From NCBI RefSeq assembly GCF_004795055.1, contig NZ_SSBJ01000009.1, positions 1 through 64,000 of the forward strand: DNA of 64,000 nt, read 5' to 3'. The translations under genes were made by a program, and so were the position numbers. This document shows positions 30,216 to 41,481 of the stretch, in pieces. The stretch is from Streptomyces sp. A1136 (GTDB lineage Bacteria; Actinomycetota; Actinomycetes; Streptomycetales; Streptomycetaceae). Positions within the stretch are counted from its first letter, which is position 1, and each line of letters opens with the position of its first letter. The notes below the pieces were generated by a model. The model worked only from the letters and a program-made list of their open reading frames with translations. It had not been told where the DNA came from and searched no databases.

Positions 30216-30511
30216 ACCCGGTCAACTACCTGTACCTGGCGGCCCTGCTGTTCACCATCGGCGCGGCCGGCGTACTCATCCGCAAGAACGCGATCGTGCT
30301 GTTCATGTGCGTGGAGCTGATGCTCAACGCCTGCAACCTCGCCTTCGTCACCTTCTCCCGGATGCACGGCAACCTCGACGGTCAGATCATCGCGTTCTTC
30401 ACGATGGTCGTCGCCGCCGCGGAGGTCGTGGTGGGCCTCGCGATCATCGTGTCGCTGTTCCGTACCCGCCACTCGGCCTCGGTCGACGACGCCAGCCTGA
30501 TGAAGCTGTAA
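30212..30511 (+). CDS. nuoK: NADH-quinone oxidoreductase subunit K
   Basis: A 99-residue, three-helix membrane subunit of MrpC type. [16 protein letters not shown] (about 35-50) carries the conserved membrane Glu, and [22 protein letters not shown] has the second. The length is standard. It overlaps nuoJ by four bases. nuoL starts 12 bases later with a GTG. Confidence 0.96.
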   Translation: MNPVNYLYLAALLFTIGAAGVLIRKNAIVLFMCVELMLNACNLAFVTFSRMHGNLDGQIIAFFTMVVAAAEVVVGLAIIVSLFRTRHSASVDDASLMKL

Positions 30512-30523
30512 GGGGCCTTCACA

Positions 30524-32464
<1,941 letters not shown>

Positions 32465-32465
32465 G

Positions 32466-34085
32466 ATGAGTTTCCCGCTTCTGACGGTGACGGCGGTCGT
32501 GCCCGCGGTCGGCGCGGTCCTGACGGCGGCCGTCCCGGCCGCCCGCCGGGGCGCCGCCAAGTGGCTCGCGCTGCTCGTCTCCCTGGCGACCCTGGCGCTG
32601 GCCGTGCTCGTCGCGGTCCGCTTCGAGCCCGGTGGCGCCCGCTACCAGCTCACCGAATCCCACGCCTGGATCCCCGACTTCGGGGTCCGCTACGAACTGG
32701 GCGTGGACGGCATCGGGGTGGCGCTCATCGCGCTCACGGCCGTACTGATGCCGTTCATCATCCTCGCCGGGTGGCACGACGCCGACCCCCTGGAGACCGC
32801 GAGCCGACGCTGGCGGCCGACCCAGGGCTTCTTCGCCCTGATCCTGCTGGTCGAGGCGATGGTGATCATCTCCTTCGAGGCCACCGACGTCTTTCTCTTC
32901 TACGTCTTCTTCGAAGCCATGCTCATCCCGATGTACTTCCTCATCGGCGGCTTCGGCGACCGGGCCACGTCCTCCCGATCGGCCGCGGGCGCGGCGGGCG
33001 GGGCCGACGAGAACGCGGCCGCGCAGCGCTCGTACGCGGCGGTCAAGTTCCTCCTCTACAACCTCGCCGGCGGCCTGATCATGCTGGCCGCCGTCATCGG
33101 CCTCTACGTGGTCGCGGGGAACTTCTCCCTCCAGGAGATCACCGCCGCCCGCGCCGCGGGCAGCCTCGACATGGCGACCGGCACCGAACGGCTGCTGTTC
33201 CTCGGCTTCTTCTTCGCCTTCGCGGTGAAGGCCCCGCTGTGGCCGCTGCACACCTGGCTGCCGAACGCGATGGGCGAGTCCACCGCCCCGGTCGCCGTAC
33301 TGATCACCGCGGTCGTCGACAAGGTCGGCACCTTCGCGATGCTCCGCTTCTGCCTCGGGCTGTTCCCCGAGGCAAGCAAGTGGGCCACGCCGATGATCCT
33401 CGTCCTGGCCCTCGTCAGCATCGTCTACGGGGCGCTGCTCGCCGTCGGCCAGCGGGACATCAAGCGGCTGGTCGCCTACGCCTCCATCTCGCACTTCGGG
33501 TTCATCATCATGGGCATCTTCGCGATGACCACCCAAGGGCAGTCGGGCGCGACGCTCTACATGGTCAACCACGGGATCTCCACGGCGGCGCTGATGCTGG
33601 TCGCCGGCTTCCTGATCTCGCGGCGCGGCTCGCGCCTCATCGCCGACTACGGCGGCGTGCAGAAGGTCGCCCCGGTCCTCGCCGGGACCTTCCTCATCGG
33701 CGGTCTCGCGACGCTCTCCCTGCCGGGTCTCGCCCCGTTCGTCAGCGAGTTCCTCGTCCTGGTCGGCACCTTCACCAGGTACCCGGTCGTCGGCGTCATC
33801 GCCACGTTCGGCATCGTGCTGGCCGCGCTGTACACCCTGGTGCTCTACCAGCGCACGATGACCGGCCCCGTCAAGGAGGAGGTCCGCGCGATGCCGGACC
33901 TGCGCCTGCGGGAAATCCTGGTCGTCGCCCCGCTGATCGCGCTGCTGATCGGTCTGGGCGTCTACCCGAAGCCGCTGACCGAGATCGTCGACCCGGCGGT
34001 GAAGCACACCATGTCGGATGTGAAGCAGACGGACCCCAAGCCCGAGGTCGCCGTCCAAGCCAAGAACGGGGAGGCGGCGAAGTGA
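32466..34085 (+). CDS. nuoM: NADH-quinone oxidoreductase subunit M
   Basis: A 539-residue antiporter-like pump subunit. The membrane Glu is in FYVFFEAMLIPMYFLIGG (about 145) and the Lys in FAVKAPLWPLHTWLPNAMGE (about 255). A loop with Ala/Gly/Asn-rich insertion (about 175-190) separates two helices. The last 25 residues are charged. It overlaps nuoN by four bases. Confidence 0.96.
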   Translation: MSFPLLTVTAVVPAVGAVLTAAVPAARRGAAKWLALLVSLATLALAVLVAVRFEPGGARYQLTESHAWIPDFGVRYELGVDGIGVALIALTAVLMPFIILAGWHDADPLETASRRWRPTQGFFALILLVEAMVIISFEATDVFLFYVFFEAMLIPMYFLIGGFGDRATSSRSAAGAAGGADENAAAQRSYAAVKFLLYNLAGGLIMLAAVIGLYVVAGNFSLQEITAARAAGSLDMATGTERLLFLGFFFAFAVKAPLWPLHTWLPNAMGESTAPVAVLITAVVDKVGTFAMLRFCLGLFPEASKWATPMILVLALVSIVYGALLAVGQRDIKRLVAYASISHFGFIIMGIFAMTTQGQSGATLYMVNHGISTAALMLVAGFLISRRGSRLIADYGGVQKVAPVLAGTFLIGGLATLSLPGLAPFVSEFLVLVGTFTRYPVVGVIATFGIVLAALYTLVLYQRTMTGPVKEEVRAMPDLRLREILVVAPLIALLIGLGVYPKPLTEIVDPAVKHTMSDVKQTDPKPEVAVQAKNGEAAK

Positions 34086-35737
34086 GCACGCTGACTGCTG
34101 CCCAGGGCCTGCTGACCCTGGCGGCCCCGGACCCGGCCACCAAGATCCCGGCCCCGCACATCGAATACGCGCAGCTCGCGCCCACGCTCATCGTGGTGGG
34201 CGCGGCGGTCCTCGGCGTCCTCGTCGAGGCCTTCGTGGCGCGCAAGTACCGCTACCACGTCCAGGTGTTCCTCGCCGTCGCCGCGCCGGCCGCGGCCTTC
34301 GCGGCGGTCGTCGGCCTCGCGGCCGGCGGGTACGGCAGCTCCAAGGCGCATGTCGCGGCCATGGGCGCCATCGCCGTGGACGGTCCGGCGCTGTTCCTGC
34401 AAGGCACCATCCTGCTGTCCTCGATCGTCGCCGTCTTCACCTTCGCGGAGCGGCGCCTGGACCCGGCCACCCACGGCAAGAGGGTCGACTCCTTCGCCGC
34501 GCAGGCGGCGTCGGTCCCCGGCAGCGACAGCGAGAAGGCGGCCGTCAAGGCCGGTTTCACCACCACCGAGGTCTTCCCGCTGGCCCTCTTCGCGATCTCC
34601 GGCATGTTGATCTTCCCGGCGGCCGACGACCTGCTGACGCTGTTCATCGCGCTGGAGGTCTTCTCCCTCCCGCTGTACCTGCTCTGCGCCCTCGCCCGCC
34701 GCCAGCGGCTGATGTCGCAGGAGGCGGCGGTCAAGTACTTCCTGCTCGGGGCGTTCTCGTCGGCGTTCCTGCTCTTCGGCATCGCGCTGATCTACGGCTA
34801 CGCCGGCTCCGTCTCGTACGCGGTGATCGCGGACGTGGCGGAAGGCACGGTCTCGAAGATCGACCCGGCGCTCGCCTCCACCATGGGCAATGACGCGCTG
34901 CTGCTCATCGGCGGCGCGCTGATCCTCATGGGCCTGCTGTTCAAGGTCGGTGCCGTCCCCTTCCACATGTGGACGCCGGACGTGTACCAGGGGGCCCCGA
35001 CCCCGGTCACCGGCTTCATGGCGGCGGCCACCAAGGTCGCGGCCTTCGGCGCGCTCCTGCGCCTGCTGTACGTGGTGCTCCCGGGCCTGCGGTGGGACTG
35101 GCGGCCGGTGATGTGGGGCGTCGCGATCGTCACGATGCTGGCGGGCGCGGTGATCGCCGTGACCCAGACCGACGTCAAGCGGCTGCTCGCGTACTCCTCG
35201 ATCGCGCACGCCGGTTTCATCCTGGCCGGTGTGATCGCCACCTCCGCCGAGGGCGTCAAGTCGGTCCTCTTCTACCTGGGCGCGTACTCCTTCGTGACGA
35301 TCGGTGCGTTCGCCGTGGTCACGCTGGTCCGGGACGCGGGCGGCGAGGCCACCCACCTGTCGAAGTGGGCCGGGTTGGGCCGACGTTCCCCGCTGACGGC
35401 GGCGGTCTTCGCGGTCTTCCTGCTGGCCTTCGCGGGCATCCCGCTCACGTCCGGGTTCGCCGGCAAGTTCGCCGTGTTCAAGGCGGCGGCGGAGGGCGGC
35501 GCCGGGACGCTGGTCGTGGTCGGTGTGATCTCGTCCGCGATCGCCGCGTTCTTCTACATCCGGGTGATCGTGCTGATGTTCTTCAGCGAGCCGAAGGCCG
35601 ACGGCCCGACGGTGGCGGTGCCCTCGCCGCTGACGATGACCACGATCGCGGTCGGCGTGGCGGTGACGCTGGTCCTGGGCGTGGCGCCGCAGTACTTCCT
35701 GGACCTGGCGGGACACGCGAGTACGTTCGTGCGGTGA
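34082..35737 (+). CDS. nuoN: NADH-quinone oxidoreductase subunit N
   Basis: A 551-residue antiporter-like pump subunit. LFIALEVFSLPLYLLCALAR has the conserved Glu (about 195), and LFKVGAVPFHMWTPDVYQGAPTPVTGFMA (about 290-318) has the Lys. The GTG at 34082 is the start; the frame stays open through much of nuoM upstream. It is the last gene of nuo1, with a large terminator 17 bases after the stop. Confidence 0.95.
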   Translation: MSTLTAAQGLLTLAAPDPATKIPAPHIEYAQLAPTLIVVGAAVLGVLVEAFVARKYRYHVQVFLAVAAPAAAFAAVVGLAAGGYGSSKAHVAAMGAIAVDGPALFLQGTILLSSIVAVFTFAERRLDPATHGKRVDSFAAQAASVPGSDSEKAAVKAGFTTTEVFPLALFAISGMLIFPAADDLLTLFIALEVFSLPLYLLCALARRQRLMSQEAAVKYFLLGAFSSAFLLFGIALIYGYAGSVSYAVIADVAEGTVSKIDPALASTMGNDALLLIGGALILMGLLFKVGAVPFHMWTPDVYQGAPTPVTGFMAAATKVAAFGALLRLLYVVLPGLRWDWRPVMWGVAIVTMLAGAVIAVTQTDVKRLLAYSSIAHAGFILAGVIATSAEGVKSVLFYLGAYSFVTIGAFAVVTLVRDAGGEATHLSKWAGLGRRSPLTAAVFAVFLLAFAGIPLTSGFAGKFAVFKAAAEGGAGTLVVVGVISSAIAAFFYIRVIVLMFFSEPKADGPTVAVPSPLTMTTIAVGVAVTLVLGVAPQYFLDLAGHASTFVR

Positions 35738-35753
35738 CACCGCGCGGACGACC

Positions 35754-35792
35754 GAGGGCCCGGCTCCCCCGCGGAAGGGGGGCCGGGCCCTC
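35754..35792 (+). terminator. Terminator of the nuo1 operon
   Basis: GAGGGCCCGGC (35754-35764) pairs with GCCGGGCCCTC (35782-35792), and C/G runs extend the stem inward to a short loop. GGGCTTTC follows. It could also stop minus-strand reading from the fumarylacetoacetase side. Confidence 0.85.
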
Positions 35793-35846
35793 GGGCTTTC
35801 CCGGGCGGCGCGGCGGCCGTCGCCTGGTCCGTCGACCCGGACCGGG

Positions 35847-37070
35847 TCAGCGGGAGGCGACGATACGGCCGGTGACCTCGCCGAGGCCGACGCGGCTGCC
35901 GTCCGGGCCGGGGGCCCAGGCGGTGAGGGTGACGGTGTCGCCGTCCTCCAGGAAGGTGCGCTTGCCGTCGGTGAGCTCGATGGCGTCGCGGCCGTTCCAG
36001 GTCAGCTCCAGCAGGGAGCCGCGCTGGTCGGTCTCGGGACCGCTGACGGTGCCGGAGCCGTAGACGTCGCCGGTCCGCAGGGAGGCCCCGTTGACCGTCA
36101 TGTGGGCCAGCTGCTGGGCGGCGGTCCAGTACATCGAGGCGAACGGCGGCCGGGCCACCTCCTGCCCGTTGATGGAGACGGCGATGCGCAGGTCGAAACC
36201 ACCGGGCCGGTCGGCGTCGGCGTCGTCCAGGTACGGCAGCAGCGGGAAGTCGCGGGCGGGCGGCGCGACCCGAGCGGCGTCCAGGGCCTCCAGCGGGGTG
36301 ACCCAGGCGGAGACCGAGGTGGCGAAGGACTTGCCGAGGAACGGGCCGAGCGGGACGTACTCCCAGGCCTGGATGTCCCGCGCGGACCAGTCGTTGAGGA
36401 GGAACAGACCGAAGACGTGGTCCTCGAACTCGCCGAGCGCGACCGGACGGCCCATTTCGGAGGGGGTGCCGACGACGAAGCCGACCTCCGCCTCGATGTC
36501 GAGCTTGACGCTCGGGCCGAAGACGGGCGCCGGGTCCGTGGGCGCCTTGCGCTGACCGGAGGGGCGGACGATCTCGGTGCCGGAGACCACGACGGTCCCG
36601 GCGCGGCCGTGGTAACCGATGGGCAGGTGCTTCCAGTTGGGGGTGAGGGCGTCACCGTCCGGGCGGAAGATCTTGCCGACGTTCGTGGCGTGGTGCTCGC
36701 TCGCGTAGAAGTCGACGTAGTCGGCGACCTCGTACGGCAGGTGCAGGGTGACCGCGTCGAGCGGCGTCAGGTGCGGCTCGACGGTGGCGCGGTGCCCGGG
36801 GTCGGTCACCCAGGCGGTCAGCGCGCGCCGTACGTCGCGCCAGGCGGTGCGCCCTGCGGCGAGCAGGGGGTTGAGGGAGGGCTGCCCGAGCAGGCCCGCG
36901 TAGGGGGAACCGAGCGCGAGTGCGGCCGCTCCGGCGTCCAGGACGTGCCCGCCGATCCGCACACCGACCCGCCGTCGGGGGTCCTCGGCGGTGGAGAACA
37001 CCCCGTAGGGGAGGTTGTGCGGTCCGAACGGGTCGCCCTCGGGGACATCGAGGGGGCTCTGCTGGGGCAT
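35847..37070 (-). CDS. fahA: Fumarylacetoacetase
   Basis: A 407-residue FAH family enzyme, the last step of tyrosine/homogentisate catabolism, splitting fumarylacetoacetate into fumarate and acetoacetate. The N-terminal FAH domain is present (LPYGVFSTAEDPRRRVGVRIG). The active site follows: DFYASEHHATNVGKIFRP (about 118-135, with the catalytic His), WKHLPIGYHGRAGTVV, the metal ligands in LDIEAEVGFVVG, and FGLFLLNDWSARDIQAWEYVPLGPFLGKSF. The length is normal. The ATG at 37068-37070 has GAGGCAG upstream. It is divergent from the HAD gene. Confidence 0.94.
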   Translation of the reverse strand: MPQQSPLDVPEGDPFGPHNLPYGVFSTAEDPRRRVGVRIGGHVLDAGAAALALGSPYAGLLGQPSLNPLLAAGRTAWRDVRRALTAWVTDPGHRATVEPHLTPLDAVTLHLPYEVADYVDFYASEHHATNVGKIFRPDGDALTPNWKHLPIGYHGRAGTVVVSGTEIVRPSGQRKAPTDPAPVFGPSVKLDIEAEVGFVVGTPSEMGRPVALGEFEDHVFGLFLLNDWSARDIQAWEYVPLGPFLGKSFATSVSAWVTPLEALDAARVAPPARDFPLLPYLDDADADRPGGFDLRIAVSINGQEVARPPFASMYWTAAQQLAHMTVNGASLRTGDVYGSGTVSGPETDQRGSLLELTWNGRDAIELTDGKRTFLEDGDTVTLTAWAPGPDGSRVGLGEVTGRIVASR

Positions 37071-37210
37071 GGGTTGCTGCCTCGCTTTCGACGCGGTCCG
37101 GGGGTGTCCCGGGGGCTCGTTGACACGTTACGTGGCTGGTGGGGCGTGCGGGAGGCCGGATTCGGGCGCTATTTGTAGGACTTGTCCAAAGGGGTCCGTA
37201 TCCTTGCGCC

Positions 37211-38029
37211 GTGACTTCCGCCCCGCCTTCGGCCCCTCCCTTCGCTTTGATCGCCACCGACCTGGACGGGACTCTGCTGCGCGCCGGGGACACCGTCTCG
37301 GCCCGTTCCCACGCCGCTCTCGCGCGCGCCCGCGCCGCCGGGGCCCAGCACATCATCGTCACCGGCCGCCCGGTCCCACAGGTACGCCACGTCCTGGACG
37401 GCCTCGGGTACACGGGGCTCGCGGTGTGCGGGCAGGGCGCGCAGGTGTACGACGCGGCGCGCGGGCGCCTGCTGCACTCCGTGTGCATGGACCGCGGGCT
37501 GGCGGAGGTCGCCCTCGGCAAGATCGAGGCGGAGATCGGCGAGGTGTACGTGGCCGTCGACCAGGAGGGGGTGGACGCGGAGATGCTGATAGGGCCGGGC
37601 TACCGGATGCCGCACCCGCACCTGCCGACCGTCCGGGTACGGCGCCGGGCGGACCTGTGGTCGGCGCCGATCAACAAGGTGTTGCTCCAGCATCCCGAAC
37701 TGGACGACGACGAACTGACCCGGGTCGCCCGGGGGGTGGTCGGGGACCTCGTCAACGTGACGATGGCGGGCGAGCACACCGTGGAGCTCCAGCCGCCGGG
37801 CATCGACAAGGCGAGCGGCCTCGCCCGGGCGGCGGACGTCCTGGGGCTGGCCGCCTCGGCCACGATCGCCTTCGGCGACATGCCGAACGACGTGCCGATG
37901 TTCGCCTGGGCGGCGTACGGGGTGGCGATGGCGGACGCCCACCGCGAACTGGTGGCGGTGGCCGACGAGGTGACGCTGTCCAACGAGGACGACGGCATCG
38001 CGGTGGTCCTGGAGCGACTCTTCCGCTGA
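37211..38029 (+). CDS. HAD-superfamily phosphatase, Cof type
   Basis: A 272-residue HAD hydrolase of the IIB (Cof) group. The nucleophile motif is DLDGTLL (about 16-22), motif II is VTGRP (about 56), and motif IV GDMPNDVPMFAWAAYGVAMADAH (about 218-240) is complete. Members dephosphorylate sugar phosphates, flavin or pyridoxal phosphates, so the substrate is open. The GTG at 37211 is chosen because the domain begins right after it. The transcript may be nearly leaderless, since the only AT-rich promoter-like sequence lies 10-45 bases upstream. Confidence 0.87.
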   Translation: MTSAPPSAPPFALIATDLDGTLLRAGDTVSARSHAALARARAAGAQHIIVTGRPVPQVRHVLDGLGYTGLAVCGQGAQVYDAARGRLLHSVCMDRGLAEVALGKIEAEIGEVYVAVDQEGVDAEMLIGPGYRMPHPHLPTVRVRRRADLWSAPINKVLLQHPELDDDELTRVARGVVGDLVNVTMAGEHTVELQPPGIDKASGLARAADVLGLAASATIAFGDMPNDVPMFAWAAYGVAMADAHRELVAVADEVTLSNEDDGIAVVLERLFR

Positions 38030-38075
38030 GCCGCCTGGTGCCCACCGCGTGCCGAGCCGACGCGTCTCGTGCCGA

Positions 38076-38093
38076 CCGGCCGGCCGGCCGGCC
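38076..38093. repeat. (CCGG)n tetranucleotide run
   Basis: Four and a half CCGG units between the convergent HAD and CocE-like genes. It is self-complementary, so it can form a cruciform or act as a weak terminator. Confidence 0.5.
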
Positions 38094-38138
38094 ACCCGAC
38101 TCCGCGGCCGGTCGGCGACGCGCCCGCCCGCGGACCGG

Positions 38139-40172
38139 TCAGCCCGCCGTGCGCGGGAGGCGGCGTTCCCACGTGCGGTGGAAGACCACCTCGTCGCCCT
38201 CCCGGCACACCACCTCGTTCGACGTCAGGAACCCGCCCGCGTCGCAGGAGACCTCCGAGCGGGTCTCCACCGTGACCTCCCAGGGCGGCTCCGGCCGGTG
38301 CAGCCGCAGTCGCCACCGCGAGCCGGCCCGCGCGGAGAGGGCGTCCGTCGAGCGGATCTCGTACTCCTCGACCCCGTCCTCCCCGAACTCCAGCCCGTCC
38401 GGGTAGGTCCGCGTGCCCCCGTCCCGGGGGGCCACTTCCAGCCGCCACGTCCCGCGCGCGACGTCCCGTACGACGACCCGCTCCGGGCGCGGCTCGTCCA
38501 GCGTCGCCGGGTACACGACCCCCAGCGGCTCCGCCTGCTCCGGCGCCTCGAAGACGATCCCGCCGTCCAGCGGGCCCGCCGTCCGCAAGGGCAGCTCCAG
38601 CGTGCTGCCCGCCGGGTCGAGGGTCCAGCCCGCCTCCGAGCCGGCCCGCGGCCAGATCCACGGCCAGTACGCCGAGGACAGCGCCAGCCGGATGCGGTGG
38701 CCCGGCGCGAACGCGTGCCCGATGTCGTTCAGCTCGAAGGTGACGTCCTCGTACGAGCCCACCGGCCAGGGCGCCGCCCGGTCCGGCCCGCCCCGCGCCG
38801 ACAGGTTCAGCGCGCCGCGCGTGATCAGCGTCGAGGCCCCGTCCGGCGCGACCTCGCACAGCCGGGCGATCACCTGCCCGTACGGGACGTCCATACGCAG
38901 CCTCAGCGTCACCCGTGCCCGGCCCAGGATCTCCACCGGGTCGCCCGGCGCCACCGGGAACTCGAAACACGCCGACTTCGCGTCCTCCTCCCGCTGGTCG
39001 GGCGGGAGGTCCGCGTCGTTGCCGACGGGGCGGAACCGGCCCGCGTCCAGCCCGGTGTGCTGCGGGGAGGCGACCGTCACCGGCGCGCCCTGGAGCCCGT
39101 AGGAAACCGGCACGACCGAAGGCGAGGGCCAGGCGGCGTCGCCGACCCAGCGGCCCTCCATCCGCCCGTACACGGTCGCCGGCGGGCGCGACTCGCCGAT
39201 CCAGGAGCGGAGCAGCGGTTCGTCCATCACCCCGTTGTCCTCGCCCTTGAGCCAGTGGTCCCACCAGCGCAGGCTCTCCTGGAGGAAGCCGATCGCGGGG
39301 CCCGGCGGCTCCTCCCGGTCGGGGTACCGGTGCGCCCAGGGGCCGATCAGTCCCCGGACCCGGCCCCGCGGCAGGCGCTCGACCAGGCGCAGCACGGTGT
39401 CCCGGTGCGGGTCGTGCAGGCCGCCGACCGCCAGCACGGCGGCGCGGACGCTCCCGTAGTCCTCTCGGACGCCGCCCTGCTTCCAGTAGGCGTCGCGGGT
39501 CTGGTGCGCGAGCCAGGTGTGGATCGGCGGTTCCAGGGCCTCCAGACGGGTGAGCCACTGCTCGCGGCGTCCGTCGCCGGCGTACAGCGGGTCCGGCGGG
39601 AGCGCGGAGAAGGCCAGGGTCGTCGCCGCCCGCGCGGGCATGTCGACGGCCGGGACGGAGCCGCCCATGGAGTGGCCGCCGTTGTCGTAGGGGTCGTCGG
39701 TGGAGCAGACCGTGACGACCGCCTTGAGCGCCGGTGGGGCGAGGGCGGCGATCCGGAGGCCGTCGGAGCCGCCCCGGCCGATCCCGAACACGCCCACCGC
39801 GCCCGTGCACCAGGGCCGCGCCGCGAGCCACTCCACCACCGCCACGCCGTCCGCGGGCATCCGTGCGTCGTACGCGTCGACCGGTACGCCGCCGCTGCAG
39901 CCGTGGCCGCGCGCGTCCACCCGTACGGAGGCGTAGCCGTGGCCCGCGTACCAGGGGTGACGCTGCGAGTCGCGCGGGGCGGTCCGGTCGGTGAGGCGGT
40001 CCGCGAGGTACTCCAGCAGGGCGGGGACGGGCTCGGTGGTGGCCGGGCGCCAGATCCGCGCGTACAGCTCGATCCCTCCCCCAGAGCCTTCGGCCTGGGA
40101 GGTGCCCCCAGGCAGCGGGATCCGGACATCCTCGCGGGTGGTCTCGTAGGGGAAGTCGGTACGGATGATCAT
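38139..40172 (-). CDS. CocE/NonD-family hydrolase lacking the nucleophile Ser
   Basis: A 677-residue protein resembling the CocE/NonD X-Pro dipeptidyl-peptidase/cocaine-esterase group: an alpha/beta hydrolase part, a helical cap and a C-terminal jelly-roll domain (from about residue 430, FELNDIGHAFAPGHRIRLALSSAYWPWIWP). The nucleophile elbow, normally GxSxGG, reads GIGRGG. Gly132 (codon 39777-39779) replaces the Ser. The His region GPWAHRYPD is kept. Near the N-terminus, about ten residues (TSQAEGSGGG) come from an inserted small repeat (separate entry), where relatives read directly from LPxG into xLYARIWRP. Start ATG at 40170-40172. It may be inactive, or may use other chemistry. Confidence 0.82.
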   Translation of the reverse strand: MIIRTDFPYETTREDVRIPLPGGTSQAEGSGGGIELYARIWRPATTEPVPALLEYLADRLTDRTAPRDSQRHPWYAGHGYASVRVDARGHGCSGGVPVDAYDARMPADGVAVVEWLAARPWCTGAVGVFGIGRGGSDGLRIAALAPPALKAVVTVCSTDDPYDNGGHSMGGSVPAVDMPARAATTLAFSALPPDPLYAGDGRREQWLTRLEALEPPIHTWLAHQTRDAYWKQGGVREDYGSVRAAVLAVGGLHDPHRDTVLRLVERLPRGRVRGLIGPWAHRYPDREEPPGPAIGFLQESLRWWDHWLKGEDNGVMDEPLLRSWIGESRPPATVYGRMEGRWVGDAAWPSPSVVPVSYGLQGAPVTVASPQHTGLDAGRFRPVGNDADLPPDQREEDAKSACFEFPVAPGDPVEILGRARVTLRLRMDVPYGQVIARLCEVAPDGASTLITRGALNLSARGGPDRAAPWPVGSYEDVTFELNDIGHAFAPGHRIRLALSSAYWPWIWPRAGSEAGWTLDPAGSTLELPLRTAGPLDGGIVFEAPEQAEPLGVVYPATLDEPRPERVVVRDVARGTWRLEVAPRDGGTRTYPDGLEFGEDGVEEYEIRSTDALSARAGSRWRLRLHRPEPPWEVTVETRSEVSCDAGGFLTSNEVVCREGDEVVFHRTWERRLPRTAG
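40075..40111. repeat. Small dispersed Streptomyces repeat inside the CocE-like gene
   Basis: A C-rich sequence with the imperfect palindrome CCCAGAGCCTTCGGCCTGGG and a CCCCCAG at each side. I recognise it from memory as a common short repeat of Streptomyces chromosomes, usually between genes. Here it is read in frame and encodes about ten residues. Confidence 0.6.
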
Positions 40173-40454
40173 GCGGGACCGCCTCGGTGAACGGGGGCCG
40201 GCCCGGCCATGGCGTCCGCCTCCGGATCGGTCGGCTCGTATGTGTCGGTGACACTTGAGGGCAAAAGGCGTTCTCAGGTTGTTTCGGCTCCTGACGAACA
40301 TACCGGTGCGGATCGGGCGGTGCGCGCGTGGCGGCGGGGCAGGCGCTCTGGGTGATCGAAAACAGACCGGATACGCTGGCTTGAGTGATGGCAGCGACAC
40401 ATCGACAATCCATGTGATCGTCAAGGTGATCGTCAGCAGACAGGAGTACCCCTC
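40173..40454. other. Divergent promoter region, CocE-like gene and polyprenyl synthase
   Basis: 282 bases without a gene. GTGTCGGTGACAC (40242-40254) is a perfect 5-3-5 palindrome. The last 80 bases are more AT-rich and end in AGGAG before the synthase start. Confidence 0.45.
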
Positions 40455-41465
40455 GTGACCGTCGTCGGGCCGTTCGGACTGAGCGTGCGGGACCAGGCTC
40501 TTGAGACCGATGTCCAGGCCGGACTGGCCGCCGTCGAGGCGGGTCTGCTGGAGGCCACCAAGAGCGAAGTCCCCTTCATCACCGAGGCCGCGCAGCACCT
40601 GGTTCGGGCCGGAGGCAAGCGGTTCCGGCCGCTGCTGGTGCTGCTCGCGTCCCGCTTCGGAGATCCGTACGCCCCCGGGATCGTGCCGTCCGCGGTCGTC
40701 GTGGAACTCACCCACCTGGCCACGCTCTACCACGACGACGTCATGGACGAGGCGGACGTGCGCCGCGGGGTGGAGAGCGCCAACACCCGCTGGGGGAACT
40801 CGGTCGCCGTCCTGACGGGTGACTTCCTCTTCGCCCGCGCCTCGCACATCCTGGCCGACCTGGGCCCCGAGGCCGTGCGCATCCAGGCCGAGGCCTTCGA
40901 GCGCCTGGTGACCGGCCAGATCCTGGAGACGGCCGGCCCGCGCGACGGCCGCGACCCGGTCGCGCACTACCTCGACGTCATGGCGGGCAAGACCGGTTCG
41001 CTCATCGCCGTCTCCGGGCGGTTCGGCGCGCTGATGGCCGGCGCCGACGAGTCGGTGGTCGACATCCTGACCCAGTACGGCGAGCGGCTCGGCATCGCCT
41101 TCCAGCTCGCCGACGACGTCCTCGACATCGCCTCCGACTCCCACGAGTCCGGCAAGACACCCGGCACGGACCTGCGCGAGGGCATCCCGACCCTGCCCGT
41201 CCTGCGCCTGCGGGAGATGGCGGAGCGGGACCGGGACCCCGACGACCTGGACCTCGTACGGCTCCTGGACGGGGACCTCGGCGACGACGCCCGGCACGCC
41301 GAGGCCCTGGCCCGACTGCGCGTCCACCCCGCGCTGGAGCAGGCCCGCCGCGACACCATCCGCTACGCGCAGGACGCCCGGGCCACGCTGGCCCCGCTCC
41401 CGGAGTGCTTCGCCAAGTCGGCGCTCGAAGAGCTGTGCGACGCGGTGGTCCACCGCGCGGGCTGA
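40455..41465 (+). CDS. Trans-polyprenyl diphosphate synthase (menaquinone side chain)
   Basis: A 336-residue isoprenyl diphosphate synthase that condenses isopentenyl units onto an allylic primer. The first Asp-rich motif is D94-D95-V-M-D98 and the second is ADDVLDIASD (about 218-227). GGKRFRPLLVLLAS (about 53-66) is the family entry motif. Small residues sit before the first motif (ATLYHDD), as in long-chain synthases. A chain length near C45 for menaquinone-9 fits the genus and the neighbouring mqn and nuo genes, but length cannot be proved from sequence. Start GTG at 40455 with AGGAG upstream. A 19-base-pair terminator follows. Confidence 0.9.
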   Translation: MTVVGPFGLSVRDQALETDVQAGLAAVEAGLLEATKSEVPFITEAAQHLVRAGGKRFRPLLVLLASRFGDPYAPGIVPSAVVVELTHLATLYHDDVMDEADVRRGVESANTRWGNSVAVLTGDFLFARASHILADLGPEAVRIQAEAFERLVTGQILETAGPRDGRDPVAHYLDVMAGKTGSLIAVSGRFGALMAGADESVVDILTQYGERLGIAFQLADDVLDIASDSHESGKTPGTDLREGIPTLPVLRLREMAERDRDPDDLDLVRLLDGDLGDDARHAEALARLRVHPALEQARRDTIRYAQDARATLAPLPECFAKSALEELCDAVVHRAG

Positions 41466-41481
41466 CCCGGTGGCTCTGTCG

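Noticed and set aside
32561..35737. A 1058-codon plus-strand frame covering nuoM in another frame and then nuoN
   Set aside because: The first 507 codons are an Arg/Pro/Gly-rich shadow of nuoM. The NuoN protein starts at the GTG at 34082, coupled to the nuoM stop.
38076..38093. (CCGG)n run as a recombination or attachment site
   Set aside because: No flanking direct repeats or mobile genes. It is most simply a short sequence repeat between convergent genes.
38139..41453. A 1104-codon open frame on the minus strand that would join the CocE-like protein to antisense sequence of the polyprenyl synthase
   Set aside because: Only the part from 40172 downward has family similarity. The upstream part is antisense to a clear gene and is a product of the GC-rich third-position bias.
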